From Deinococcus hopiensis KR-140 (GTDB lineage Bacteria > Deinococcota > Deinococci > Deinococcales > Deinococcaceae), in NCBI RefSeq assembly GCF_900176165.1, contig NZ_FWWU01000010.1, positions 229,063 through 293,062 of the forward strand: a stretch of 64,000 nt of DNA, given 5' to 3'. The notes below the pieces were generated by a model that had not been told where the DNA came from, made no database searches, and worked only from the letters and a program-made list of their open reading frames with translations. This document shows, piece by piece, positions 35,425 through 43,773 of the stretch (positions are counted from its first letter, which is position 1; each line of letters starts with the position of its first letter). Made by a program: the position numbers and the translations under genes.

Positions 35425-37821
35425 ATGCGCCTACGTACCCTGGGAGGACTCTCCCTGGAAGGCAGCGGCCTGGGGCGTCCCAAACCACTGCTGCTGCTGA
35501 CCTATCTCACCCTGGAAGGTCCACGGCCCAGGCGTTTTTTGGGCGAGCTGTTCTGGCCGGAAGCCAGCAACCCCACAAACTCCATTGCCGTCGCAGTGCG
35601 GCAGATTCGCCAGGCTGTGCCGGACGTTTTGCAGGACGACGGCGTCCGCCTGTGGGCCGACCTGCCGTGCGACGCCCTCGAGTTTGAACGTGCTGTTCGC
35701 GCCAAGCAGCCGGAGGTGGCCTTTGAGCTCTACCAGGGCGCTTTTCTGGACGCGTCCGAGTTGCTGGAATGGGGGCCTGAGCTCGAAGAGTGGGCGTATG
35801 CCAAGCGCGAGTCCCTGGCAGAGGCCCTCCGCGAGACGGCCCTGGCCCATGCGGAGAAGCAGGCCGCAGTGGGGCACTTTGGAAGTTCAGCCCTGTGGGT
35901 GGAACGGGCCATTCGCGTGCCTGGCGCGCCGGATCCCACCCCGGAGTTCTGGCTGCGCGCCGCCCCCCTGCTGCTGGCCGGTGAGAGTCCGCTGCTCGAA
36001 GAGGCGCGGCAACGGGCCGCCGAGTGGGACCTGAAGCTGGAAGGGACGGCCGAATCGGCGCGCGCACGGTTGCGCCAGAGCTTTGTCGGTCGAGAGGTGG
36101 AGTTGGCCCGTTTGCGCCACCTGCCATCTGGGCGCTGGATCTGGATCAAAGGCGGCTCCGGCCTGGGCAAAAGCAGTTTGCTGCGGCAACTGACGGGTCA
36201 CCTTCTGCCTGGGCGTTCAGGTCTGCCTTACGCCACGCTTGAGCCCCTCCTCAAACAGGTGCTTCAACGTGGAGATGAGGCCCTCCTCCTGCGGCACCTC
36301 GCCTCTCAGGAAGGCGTCTGGCTCCTCGACCATTGGGAAAGCATGGACGAGGAGAGCCGCACGCTGCTGACGAAGCTCCGGCATCTGGGCACGCGGGCCA
36401 CGGTGATCCTCACGTCCTGCGCAGAACCCCCTTTCCCCGTGGATGAACGCGCAGAACTTGGTTCTCTCACGGCGCAGGAACTCACGGCATTTCCAGGCGC
36501 GTTTGAGGCCACGGCAGGCCTGCCCAGCCTGCTGGGTGCCTGGCTGCGCTCAGAATCCGTCGAGACAGCCCTGGACAGCCGCATCCAGGGCCTGCCCCCC
36601 TCCGCCCAGCAGCTCTACGCGGCCCTGACGCTTCTGGACTCGCCTGACCTTCCCCTCGTTCGTCAGGCCCTGGCCATGAATGCCCCTGAGCTTGCGCTGG
36701 CCCTGGAACACCTCATGGACGGCGGCTTCATTGAGCCCTCTGGGGAGGTCCGGGGGCAGGCGGCGGCGAAGCGTATTCTGGCGGCGCGGCCGACGCTGGA
36801 AGCCGATCTCGCCCTGCGAATCGCCAGGCAGGTCGGCGGAGGCGCTGCCCTGCCGTTTTTCCAAAAGTCCCGCGCACTGTGGGAGGAACAAGACCTGCAA
36901 ATGGTGCGGAGGTCCTACCAGGCCTGGGCAGAGGAGGCCCTGCGGCGGGGATTTCCGCTCAAAGCGGCCGAGGCCCTGCGGGAAGCGCCGCCAACCGAAA
37001 GCCTCTCCCTGCTGCGTGCCCGCGCTCTGGAACGTGCTGGGCAGTTCAAGGAGGCGCTGCTCACGCTAACCGACCTGCCCACTGGTCCGGAGGTCTGTGC
37101 GCTGAAGGGCGCGCTGTGCTGGCGACTCGGGCAACCGGACCTGGCGCGGCAACACGCCGAGGCCGCGCTGGACGGAGAGGATGAAGCCAGGGCCGAGGCG
37201 CTCAACACGCTGGCCAATCTCGACTTTCAGCAGGGCGACTACGCCAGTGCGGAGAAGCGCTACCGCCGGGCGGCAACCCTGTGGCAGACCCTCGGCGACA
37301 ATGCCCGCTGGGCGGGGGTGCTGAACAACCGCGCGGCGGCCCTGAGTGCGGCCGGGGAGGACGCTGAGACGGCGTTCAGCGAAGCGCTTCAGGCGGCCGG
37401 CGACAACCTTGCTGTCCGGGCACTCACCACGATGAACTTAGGACAAGTCCGTGAACGCCGGGGGGACGTGGCTGGTGCGGTACAGGCCTACCAAGAGGCA
37501 GCAATGCTTGCCCAGGACGCCGGTTCGTTAAACACTTCAGCAAGAGTGTGGAACAACCTTGGCGCTTTGTATCACCGAGGAGATCAGATTTCGGAAGCCC
37601 AGCACGCCTACGAGCAGGCATTGACGCTCGCCAAGAAGGGTGGTGAGAAAGTCCTGTTGGGTACAGTCCTGGCCAACCTGGCAGAACTGACAGGGGACCA
37701 AGAAGCGTTCGAAGAAGCCCTGCGCCTGATCGAAAAGAGCGGCAACGCGACCATGGTCGCGCGTTATCAAGCGGAGTACCAGGCGTTCATCGCCCGTTCA
37801 CTCCGCAGCACGCAAGCTTGA
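35425..37821 (+). CDS. SARP/BTAD-like ATPase-TPR transcriptional regulator
   Basis: 798 residues in one frame. The N-terminal ~95 residues form a small winged-helix-like domain (MRLRTLGGLSLEGSGLGRPKPLLLLTYL, ARRFLGELFWPEASNPTNS ... AVRQIRQAVPDVLQDDGVRLWAD) joined to a bacterial transcriptional-activation-like helical domain. A P-loop NTPase follows (WIWIKGGSGLGKSSLLRQL, about 236-254; Walker B near VWLLDHWESM). From ~430 to the end come TPR repeats (ALNTLANLDFQQGDYASAEKRYRRAA, NNLGALYHRGDQISEAQHAYEQA). This is the architecture of large activators of the SARP/AfsR kind. It probably acts on the two conserved 11-bp direct-repeat promoters nearby. The subtilase lipoprotein gene starts 55 bases after its stop. 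Confidence 0.9.
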   Translation: MRLRTLGGLSLEGSGLGRPKPLLLLTYLTLEGPRPRRFLGELFWPEASNPTNSIAVAVRQIRQAVPDVLQDDGVRLWADLPCDALEFERAVRAKQPEVAFELYQGAFLDASELLEWGPELEEWAYAKRESLAEALRETALAHAEKQAAVGHFGSSALWVERAIRVPGAPDPTPEFWLRAAPLLLAGESPLLEEARQRAAEWDLKLEGTAESARARLRQSFVGREVELARLRHLPSGRWIWIKGGSGLGKSSLLRQLTGHLLPGRSGLPYATLEPLLKQVLQRGDEALLLRHLASQEGVWLLDHWESMDEESRTLLTKLRHLGTRATVILTSCAEPPFPVDERAELGSLTAQELTAFPGAFEATAGLPSLLGAWLRSESVETALDSRIQGLPPSAQQLYAALTLLDSPDLPLVRQALAMNAPELALALEHLMDGGFIEPSGEVRGQAAAKRILAARPTLEADLALRIARQVGGGAALPFFQKSRALWEEQDLQMVRRSYQAWAEEALRRGFPLKAAEALREAPPTESLSLLRARALERAGQFKEALLTLTDLPTGPEVCALKGALCWRLGQPDLARQHAEAALDGEDEARAEALNTLANLDFQQGDYASAEKRYRRAATLWQTLGDNARWAGVLNNRAAALSAAGEDAETAFSEALQAAGDNLAVRALTTMNLGQVRERRGDVAGAVQAYQEAAMLAQDAGSLNTSARVWNNLGALYHRGDQISEAQHAYEQALTLAKKGGEKVLLGTVLANLAELTGDQEAFEEALRLIEKSGNATMVARYQAEYQAFIARSLRSTQA

Positions 37822-37876
37822 GGCATGCCCTGGATCTTTACCGAAATCAATGGGGTTATGTTCCTGGAGGTAGAGG

Positions 37877-39307
37877 ATGAAATCATCAGTCCAATTCTTG
37901 ATGTTGCTTGGCTTGCTCTCCAGTTGTGGCCCAACAAGCCCAGCCGACACCAGGCCAGCAACCCTGAGCCTCAATTTGACCCAGGCGCTCCCCACTGAAC
38001 GCGTTACGGCGACCTTGACGGGCGTCCCTGTTCAGGACGCGCGCGTTTTTGTGGGTGACGCGGAGGCGAGCGTGGTCTCAACAACGGGAGAAACCCTCGT
38101 CTTCAGCCTGCCCTCCGGCCTGAAAGCAGGTCCACAGGTGGTGCGGGTGGACGCCAGAGGTCAGAGCCTCAGGCAGCCGCTGGAGGTGCTGGGGAAGGTT
38201 TCCACCACCGAGGTGGCCGTGCTGGTCAAAGCGGGCGTTGCGGAAAGTGACTTCACGGCCAGGCTGAATCAGCTCAACATGGGGCTGACCCTCATCGATT
38301 TCAAGCCCCTCGGTGGACCAGGACCCTGCGCAAATATCCTGGCTCGCGTCGGGGTTCCAGTCGGTCAGAGCATCGGGTTGGTGCTCAGCCGCTTGCGGCA
38401 ACCTGCGGAGCAGGACGTGGTGCTTCAGGTTGATCCGCAGAGCCTCTGGGGCCTGGATGCAGATCACCTCACGGCCATCGGCGTTCCGCAAGCGCGTCAG
38501 CGGGGGCGCAGCGGCAAAGGCGTGACCATCGCCGTCCTCGATACGGGCGTTACCCAACAAAGGCATCTGGGGCAAAATCTCCTCCCCGGATATGACTTCG
38601 TGGAGGAAGACGCGGCGCCAGACGACGCGTTTGACAATCCACAAACCCCCGGCCAGGACGGACACGGCACGCCAGTGGCTGTTCTCGCCGCTGGTGCGGA
38701 TTTCGGGGTTGCGCCCCAGGCGCAGATTCTTCCCATTCGCATTGGGGACGCACAGGGCCAGGTTCTGGCGAGTCAGGCCGTTCGGGGCGTCTGCTTTGCT
38801 TTGAAGAACGTGCCGCCCAAACACCTGGTGCTGAACTTGAGTTTCGGTGGAGATACCCCCACCCAGGGGCTGAAAAGCGTCCTGGCCTACGCCCTGGAGC
38901 AGCAGGTCCTGGTTGCCGCCGCCGCCGGGAATCAAGGGAGTAACGGCCCCACGCACTATCCTGCCGCCTTCGACCTTCCTGGTCTGGTCGCCGTTGGCGC
39001 GCTCCAGGTCCTGCCAACTGGGGAGTGGCGTCCCGCGTCTTTCAGCACGCGTGGAACGTACGTGGATATCGCTGCGCCCGGACAGGGCGTCGCGAGCAGC
39101 AGCCCCACCAATACCGTCGGTTCGTACGAAGGCACCTCGTTTTCGACGCCGCTCGTGGCAGGGGCTTTGGCTTTGTGGCGAGAAGCTTATCCGGCGGCCA
39201 CTCCAGGCGAGATCGAACAGAAGCTCAAAGCCAACGCTGCGCCCCTCGCCGCGGGCGGGGCCACAGAAGTGGGCAGCGGCATGCTGAATCTTTCTCAAGC
39301 TCCCTAG
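37877..39307 (+). CDS. Subtilisin-family (S8) serine protease lipoprotein
   Basis: 476 residues. The lipobox LSSC (Cys17) follows a short hydrophobic signal, so the enzyme is anchored outside the cytoplasmic membrane. Residues ~25-195 are a beta-rich pro or spacer domain. The S8 domain has the triad in standard order: Asp in VTIAVLDTGV (~221), His in DGHGTPVAVLAAG (~262) and Ser in GTSFSTPLVAGALAL (~420), with the oxyanion Asn in AAGNQGSNGP. A propeptide-like inhibitor is plausible in the N-terminal part. It lies 55 bases after the SARP-like regulator and is probably co-transcribed. Its TAG stop (39305-39307) is formed by the first bases of MITE-A copy 4. Confidence 0.93.
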   Translation: MKSSVQFLMLLGLLSSCGPTSPADTRPATLSLNLTQALPTERVTATLTGVPVQDARVFVGDAEASVVSTTGETLVFSLPSGLKAGPQVVRVDARGQSLRQPLEVLGKVSTTEVAVLVKAGVAESDFTARLNQLNMGLTLIDFKPLGGPGPCANILARVGVPVGQSIGLVLSRLRQPAEQDVVLQVDPQSLWGLDADHLTAIGVPQARQRGRSGKGVTIAVLDTGVTQQRHLGQNLLPGYDFVEEDAAPDDAFDNPQTPGQDGHGTPVAVLAAGADFGVAPQAQILPIRIGDAQGQVLASQAVRGVCFALKNVPPKHLVLNLSFGGDTPTQGLKSVLAYALEQQVLVAAAAGNQGSNGPTHYPAAFDLPGLVAVGALQVLPTGEWRPASFSTRGTYVDIAAPGQGVASSSPTNTVGSYEGTSFSTPLVAGALALWREAYPAATPGEIEQKLKANAAPLAAGGATEVGSGMLNLSQAP

Positions 39308-39430
39308 AGCATTTGTCCGAATGGCGCCGTGGGCGGAAGGGCACCCAGCACGGCTCCCCATACTCCCCCATGCGCATTCAAATTTGCGCTGCCCGGTCAG
39401 AAAGTAGTTCGCGCTTTGACACATGCTCCA
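39305..39430 (+). repeat. MITE-A copy 4
   Basis: A 126 bp forward copy: TAGAGCATTTGTCCGAATGG at the left, TTTGACACATGCTC at the right. The left TAG is the stop codon of the S8 protease. Confidence 0.9.
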
Positions 39431-39514
39431 AAAGGCTCTTGGACGCAAGTGTTCGGGCAAACCGGAAGGCTGACGCTCTTCACACCGCTCAAAAACGACA
39501 AAGAGGAGTTGGAA

Positions 39515-40765
39515 ATGAGGAAAATTGCCATTGTTGGCGCTGGCCAGGCTGGGTTGCAGCTGGCCCTTGGACTGCAGGACCAGGGGTACACGGTCACCCT
39601 GGTGTCCGAGCGAACGCCTGAACAGATTGAAACGGGGCGGGTCATGAGCACCCAGGCGCTTTTTCACGACGCCTGCCTGACCGAACGCCAGCTGAACCTG
39701 AACTTCTGGGAGGAGATGTGCCCACCTGTGGAAGGCATTGCCTTCAGTGTGCCTCATCCCGACCTCAACGGGGACAAGGCGGTGGCGTTCGCGGCCCGTT
39801 TGGATCATCCCGCCTACAGCGTGGATCAGCGGGTCAAATTTGCGGGTTGGCTCCGCGTTTTCAAGGAGCGGGGCGGCACGGTGATCCTGGAACAGGCTGA
39901 CGTCCAGAGTGTCGATCAACTCAGCGAGGGTCACGACCTGACGGTGATTGCGACCGGGAAAGGTGAACTGGGCCGCCTGTTCGCGCGTGACGATGTGCAC
40001 AGCCCTTACCGCGCTCCGCAGCGCCACCTCGCACTCGCCTACCTCAAAAACACCGTTCCCAGACCTGAGCACAGTGCGGTGAGCTTTAATCTTATTCCCG
40101 GCGCGGGAGAATGCTTCCTGCTGCCCGGACTGACCCGCAGTCCGGACGGAAGTCTGCAGCCTTACGAGAATGTTCTGATTGAGGCCGTGCCGGGCGGTCC
40201 GCTGGACGTCTTTGAGAACATCACCAGCCCGGACGAGCTGCTGAGCACCATGCTCCAGCTGATGCAGACGTTTTGCCCCTGGGAGTACGAACGCATTAAG
40301 GACGGCGAACTGACCGATCCTCAGGCGACCCTGACGGGACGGGTGACGCCGCAGGTGCGGCGTCCGGTCGCTGCACTTCCGTCGGGCCGGCTGGTGCTGG
40401 GCCTGGGAGACACGCTGGTGGTCAATGATCCCATTACCGGGCAGGGCGCCGGAAGCGCCGCCCGGGCGGCCGCCACCTACCTGGAAAGCATCCTGAGGCG
40501 GGCCGAACGCCCCTTTAACCGCTCCTGGATGCAGGACACGTTCGGGGCGTACTGGGACCATGCCCGCTTCACCACCGCGTGGACCAATGCCATGCTCGGA
40601 CCCCCTCCGCCCCACGTTCTGGCGGTTCTGACCGCCGCCCAAACCCAACCGGGAGTGGCCCACGCCTTTGTGAACGCATTCAACCACCCGCCGCACTTCT
40701 TCCCATGGCTTACCAGCCCAGAAGAAGCTGCCGCCTTCGTTGACCGGCACAGCACTTCCGCGTAG
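39515..40765 (+). CDS. Styrene-monooxygenase-like FAD enzyme
   Basis: 416 residues from ATG 39515, preceded by AGAGGAG. The N-terminal FAD motif is MRKIAIVGAGQAGLQLALGLQDQGYTVTLVSE. The body follows the StyA branch of single-component-fold, two-component monooxygenases: RVMSTQALFHDACLTERQLNLNFWEEMCPPVEGIAFSVP, DLTVIATGKGELGRLFARD, and the C-terminal LVLGLGDTLVVNDPITGQGAGSAARAAATYLESIL. StyA epoxidises styrene or indole using FADH2 delivered by a separate reductase (StyB). No reductase gene lies nearby, so the partner must be elsewhere or the enzyme has another role. Length is normal for the family. Confidence 0.88.
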   Translation: MRKIAIVGAGQAGLQLALGLQDQGYTVTLVSERTPEQIETGRVMSTQALFHDACLTERQLNLNFWEEMCPPVEGIAFSVPHPDLNGDKAVAFAARLDHPAYSVDQRVKFAGWLRVFKERGGTVILEQADVQSVDQLSEGHDLTVIATGKGELGRLFARDDVHSPYRAPQRHLALAYLKNTVPRPEHSAVSFNLIPGAGECFLLPGLTRSPDGSLQPYENVLIEAVPGGPLDVFENITSPDELLSTMLQLMQTFCPWEYERIKDGELTDPQATLTGRVTPQVRRPVAALPSGRLVLGLGDTLVVNDPITGQGAGSAARAAATYLESILRRAERPFNRSWMQDTFGAYWDHARFTTAWTNAMLGPPPPHVLAVLTAAQTQPGVAHAFVNAFNHPPHFFPWLTSPEEAAAFVDRHSTSA

Positions 40766-41214
40766 CTGTCGCCGGGGCCGGGCGCCCCCACACGGCTTCA
40801 AGCCGGCACATCCTGCCCGGGTGGTCCGGTGAAGTTCGGCGCCTCAGGCCATGGCGAGGAGCAGCCGGGCCCAGGAACCTGATGGACGGGCAGCCCGCCG
40901 CACCACACCGCTCCAGGGGAGAACCGGGCGCAGAACTGCCCGGCGCCCCAGCGGCTTGAAAGGGCGGCGAAGCTCCGCTGTGCCTCCACACCTTTGGCGA
41001 TCTCCTGCGTCCAGACCACGCCGTCCTGGGTCCACGCCCCCTCCTCGCTGGAGTACCTTCCACCGGCCTGCAGGTGCCAGTGCGGCGTTTCTCAATTTGA
41101 CGGCGCTGGGTGTAAACCCCCCTCTGCCGGTGGTGCAGTTGAGCGCTGAGCAGGAACAGCGCCTGAACGCCCGCCGCAGGTCCCGTTCAGCGTTCAGGCG
41201 GCACACCCTCTTGT

Positions 41215-41672
41215 CGTGCGCATACCGCGTTCGCAAAGCCACCGTTGGCGGCATTCGGGACGCCTGAATGGCCGGGATCAGACCAGCGAACGCGCCGATC
41301 AGGATGGCCGAGGCGACCGCGCCTGCCCACGCCTCAACCGGGATCACGGCGGCCCGGCCCTCCGAACTGGCGTAGACAGCCGTCGCCACAGCTCCAGGCA
41401 GCACGCCGGCAACGCCGCCCATGATGGAGAGCAGAACCGACTCCGCGAGAAACTGCGTCCGGATTTGACCTCGCGCTGCGCCCAACCCACGGCGGAGGCC
41501 GATCTCCGAGCGGCGTTCAAGCACCGAGACGATCATGATGTTGGCCGCACCGACAGCCCCTACAGCCAGCGCCACCACTCCGAGTCCGGGAAAGAGGCTG
41601 TCGAAGGCCGACGCGGCGGCCCGAGCGGTCAGGACGTCCGGCGGCTCGTTTTCTCCCACGCGCGCTGAATGC
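41215..41672 (-). pseudogene. MacB/FtsX-type ABC permease, C-terminal fragment
   Basis: About 150 residues with the signature end of an ABC-exporter permease: SLFPGLGVVALAVGAVGAANIMIVSVLERRSEIGLRRGLGAARGQIRTQFLAESVLLSIMGG, then helices AVASAILIGAFAGLIPAIQASRM. The N-terminal half and the ATPase partner are absent. Its upstream edge abuts the VanY-like fragment. Confidence 0.85.
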
Positions 41673-41689
41673 ACGGAGCTCTGTTCAGG

Positions 41690-42178
41690 GCCGAGGGTCC
41701 CGGTTACCGCAGCCTGGGGTCGTGCGTGGGGTCGGCGTACATGGGCGGACACCCGCTGTGCCGGAGCGGCGTTCGTAGTGCCACGGCCCGTTGCGGTCGA
41801 GCTGGCGCGGGACGGCCCGGTGTCCACCGCGTTCCCCGACACCTGTGGAGACGTCTGCGGCGTGGCGACCCACCGGGCGGCTTCCCTGGCTGCGGCGCGT
41901 TGCGTCACTGCCTCAACGCGAAGTTGTTTCTGGTACGCCGGGGAACGCCAGCCGCCGGTGACCAAGACCTTGACGCCCCCGCCTGCAGCGGCCGTTGCCG
42001 CCTGACGAAGGGCACCGGGGAGGGCCGGATCAAGCCTGGACACCGCCGGATACGCGTCATCAAAGGCGCTCACGCCGTTGGGAACGAGGCCGTTTGCCCG
42101 GCCCAGTTCCCATTGGGGGAATGGAGGCGCTGCGGGCGGCAGACCCGTCACGGCGGGTGGGTGCGGGGACGACGGCAC
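41690..42178 (-). pseudogene. VanY-like D-alanyl-D-alanine carboxypeptidase, decayed
   Basis: From GTG 42178: WELGRANGLVPNGVSAFDDAYPAVSRLDPALPGALRQAATAAAGGGVKVLVTGGWRSPAYQKQLRVEAV, then HVSG-like zinc site read as QVSGNAVDTGPS, and in another frame GLCRTYANEPWHYE-like residues. Several frame changes after ~41880 and no intact SxHxxGxAxD site. The family trims the last D-Ala from peptidoglycan stems. Confidence 0.8.
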
Positions 42179-42269
42179 ATGCCGCCAGCCACCAAGGCAG
42201 GGTGTTGTCCGGATGTCTGTGGTTTTCGGTATGCGGGCGGTATGTTCCGGCGCGTAGCATTGGGGGTGC

Positions 42270-42790
42270 AGGGGTGTGCTGATCGTCGAGGACGAAGCTT
42301 AGCTGGCAGCAGCCGTCCGCGACAGCTTGCGTTTGGAAGCCAGCGCTGGGGACACCGCCCTGGAACTGCTGGGCGTAAGCGCCTACGACGTACGTTCCCG
42401 GGGCGCCTGGCGGTCTCGTCACCCGACGCCCCGTGGCGTTCCGTTCGGCAGCGGCTTGCCAATCCTCATGCTGACCGCTGCCGACCGGATCGGCGACAAA
42501 GCGTCTGGCTCTGGGCTCGGTGCCGACGCCCACCTCACGGAGCCGTTCGGGCTCCGGCAACTCGCGCTCAGGCCCAGGGCCCTCGACCGCAGGCGCGCGT
42601 ACAGCAGGCCACCCGTGCGGGAGATGGCGGGCCTGCGGCTGGATCCGTTTCGCCGCGAGGTCTACCGGGAGGGCCGCCACGTCGCGCTGACCCGTACGCC
42701 GTGCGCATCACGGTTTCGGCCCTGCGCAAACGGCTCGGCGAGCCCTGGCTGATCTTTACCCGGCGTCGGCGACCGCATCAGCGCACGACC
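42270..42790 (+). pseudogene. OmpR-family response regulator, decayed
   Basis: Reads VLIVEDEA then an in-frame TAG, AAAVRDSLRLE, TALELLGVSAYDV, and LPILMLTAADRIGDKASGSGLGADAHLTEPFGLRQLALR with the switch Lys of K/EPF lost to Glu, and the winged-helix part LRLDPFRREVYREGRHVALTR ... YAVRITVSALRKRLGEPWLIFT. At least three frame changes. It lies just before a kinase pseudogene and is divergent from vanY, as in VanRS-type loci. Confidence 0.8.
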
Positions 42791-42816
42791 GGGCACCGAA
42801 GGCGGGGGAGACGAAC

Positions 42817-43550
42817 GTGGATAGGGTGCCCGGGCTGCGCGTTCGCCTCAAACTCACCCTCAGCTACGCTGGGTTTCTGATGCTGGCCGGCGCTTTGCTG
42901 CTCTGTGCGGTGTGGGCATTCCTCCTGCGGGGAAGGCCATACAGCTGGTCTGTTCCCAGCCTGTCCGACTTCCTGCGTGCCCTCAACCTCCACAATTTTG
43001 GCCCCAACGTTTTCCTTCCGGCCGCACTTACGGTCTTGGCGTTTTTGCTGGTGTTCGGCCTTGTGGAGGAATGGATTCTCGCTGGCCGCATGCTTGCTCC
43101 CCTGACCCGAATCACCGACGCCACGCGCATGGCCACGCGGCGATCGCTCACCCACCGCAGAACTCGCCGAACGCCTTCGACAGATGCTCACGCGCCTCGA
43201 AGCGCACGTCGCCGAAACAGCGCAGGTTTGCCGCCACCGCCTCTCACGAACGCCGCACCCCGCTGGCGATCACGCGAACACTGCTCGGCGTGGCCCGCCA
43301 TGGTCCGAACTGCGATGCCGGTGAGCTTGTCAACCGCCTTCACGCGGTCAACACCCGGGCGGCCCCTCCCGGTGCTGCCGGGCACGGCCTTCTCGCTCCG
43401 GGTGATCGCCGTGAACCCCTCGGGCGTGAACAGCGTGCCCAGCGCGCCGCGGCCACCGTGAGCCGTCCACGTGCGGGCGGAGCCACGCCCACCCTGCTGG
43501 CGGCCCAGGGGGGCGACCGCCGCATCACCCTGCGCTGGAGCAGGACGCCA
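42817..43550 (+). pseudogene. Sensor histidine kinase, decayed
   Basis: The first ~105 residues are intact: MDRVPGLRVRLKLTLSYAGFLMLAGALLLCAVWAFLLRG, a second helix NVFLPAALTVLAFLLVFGLVEEWILAGRMLAPLTRITDATR. After ~43135 the frame moves; RRFAATASHERRTPLAITRTLLGVA still shows the HisKA box, while the ATPase domain is reduced to fragments. It was the partner of the regulator pseudogene at 42270. Confidence 0.8.
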
Positions 43551-43591
43551 AATGACGGGTGTGGGCGCAGAACAGCATCCCTCCCCGTTCA

Positions 43592-43658
43592 TGCTCCGCC
43601 CTGCTCGCCGCGGACAACGCAGGAGGCTCCTGTTGTCCGCGGCGAGCAGGGCGGAGCA
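43592..43658. repeat. 67-nt perfect inverted repeat
   Basis: Arms of 27 bp (43592-43618 and 43632-43658; TGCTCCGCCCTGCTCGCCGC...) match perfectly around a 13-nt loop that is itself nearly palindromic (AGGAGGCTCCT). It lies between the 3' ends of the convergent kinase pseudogene and GGDEF-EAL gene. No T-run. Confidence 0.9.
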
Positions 43659-43773
43659 GAGCCCAGCGGGCCTTCTGACGCTCCGGGGGAGCCGTGCGGG
43701 CGGGAGCTCCAGGTGGGAACTTCGCCAGTGGAGCGTGGGGAGGAGCGGCGCCCACCCGGGCTGCGCTTGGACG

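Noticed and set aside
38078..40801. Minus-strand open frame of 907 codons
   Set aside because: It runs opposite two well-supported genes (S8 protease and StyA-like enzyme). It is a shadow caused by high GC and has no protein-like motif.
40765..41215. Minus-strand N- or C-terminal extension of the ABC permease
   Set aside because: The long frame (40844-42178) is a GC-driven fusion of two unrelated pseudogenes plus non-coding sequence; only 41215-41672 and 41690-42178 look like protein.
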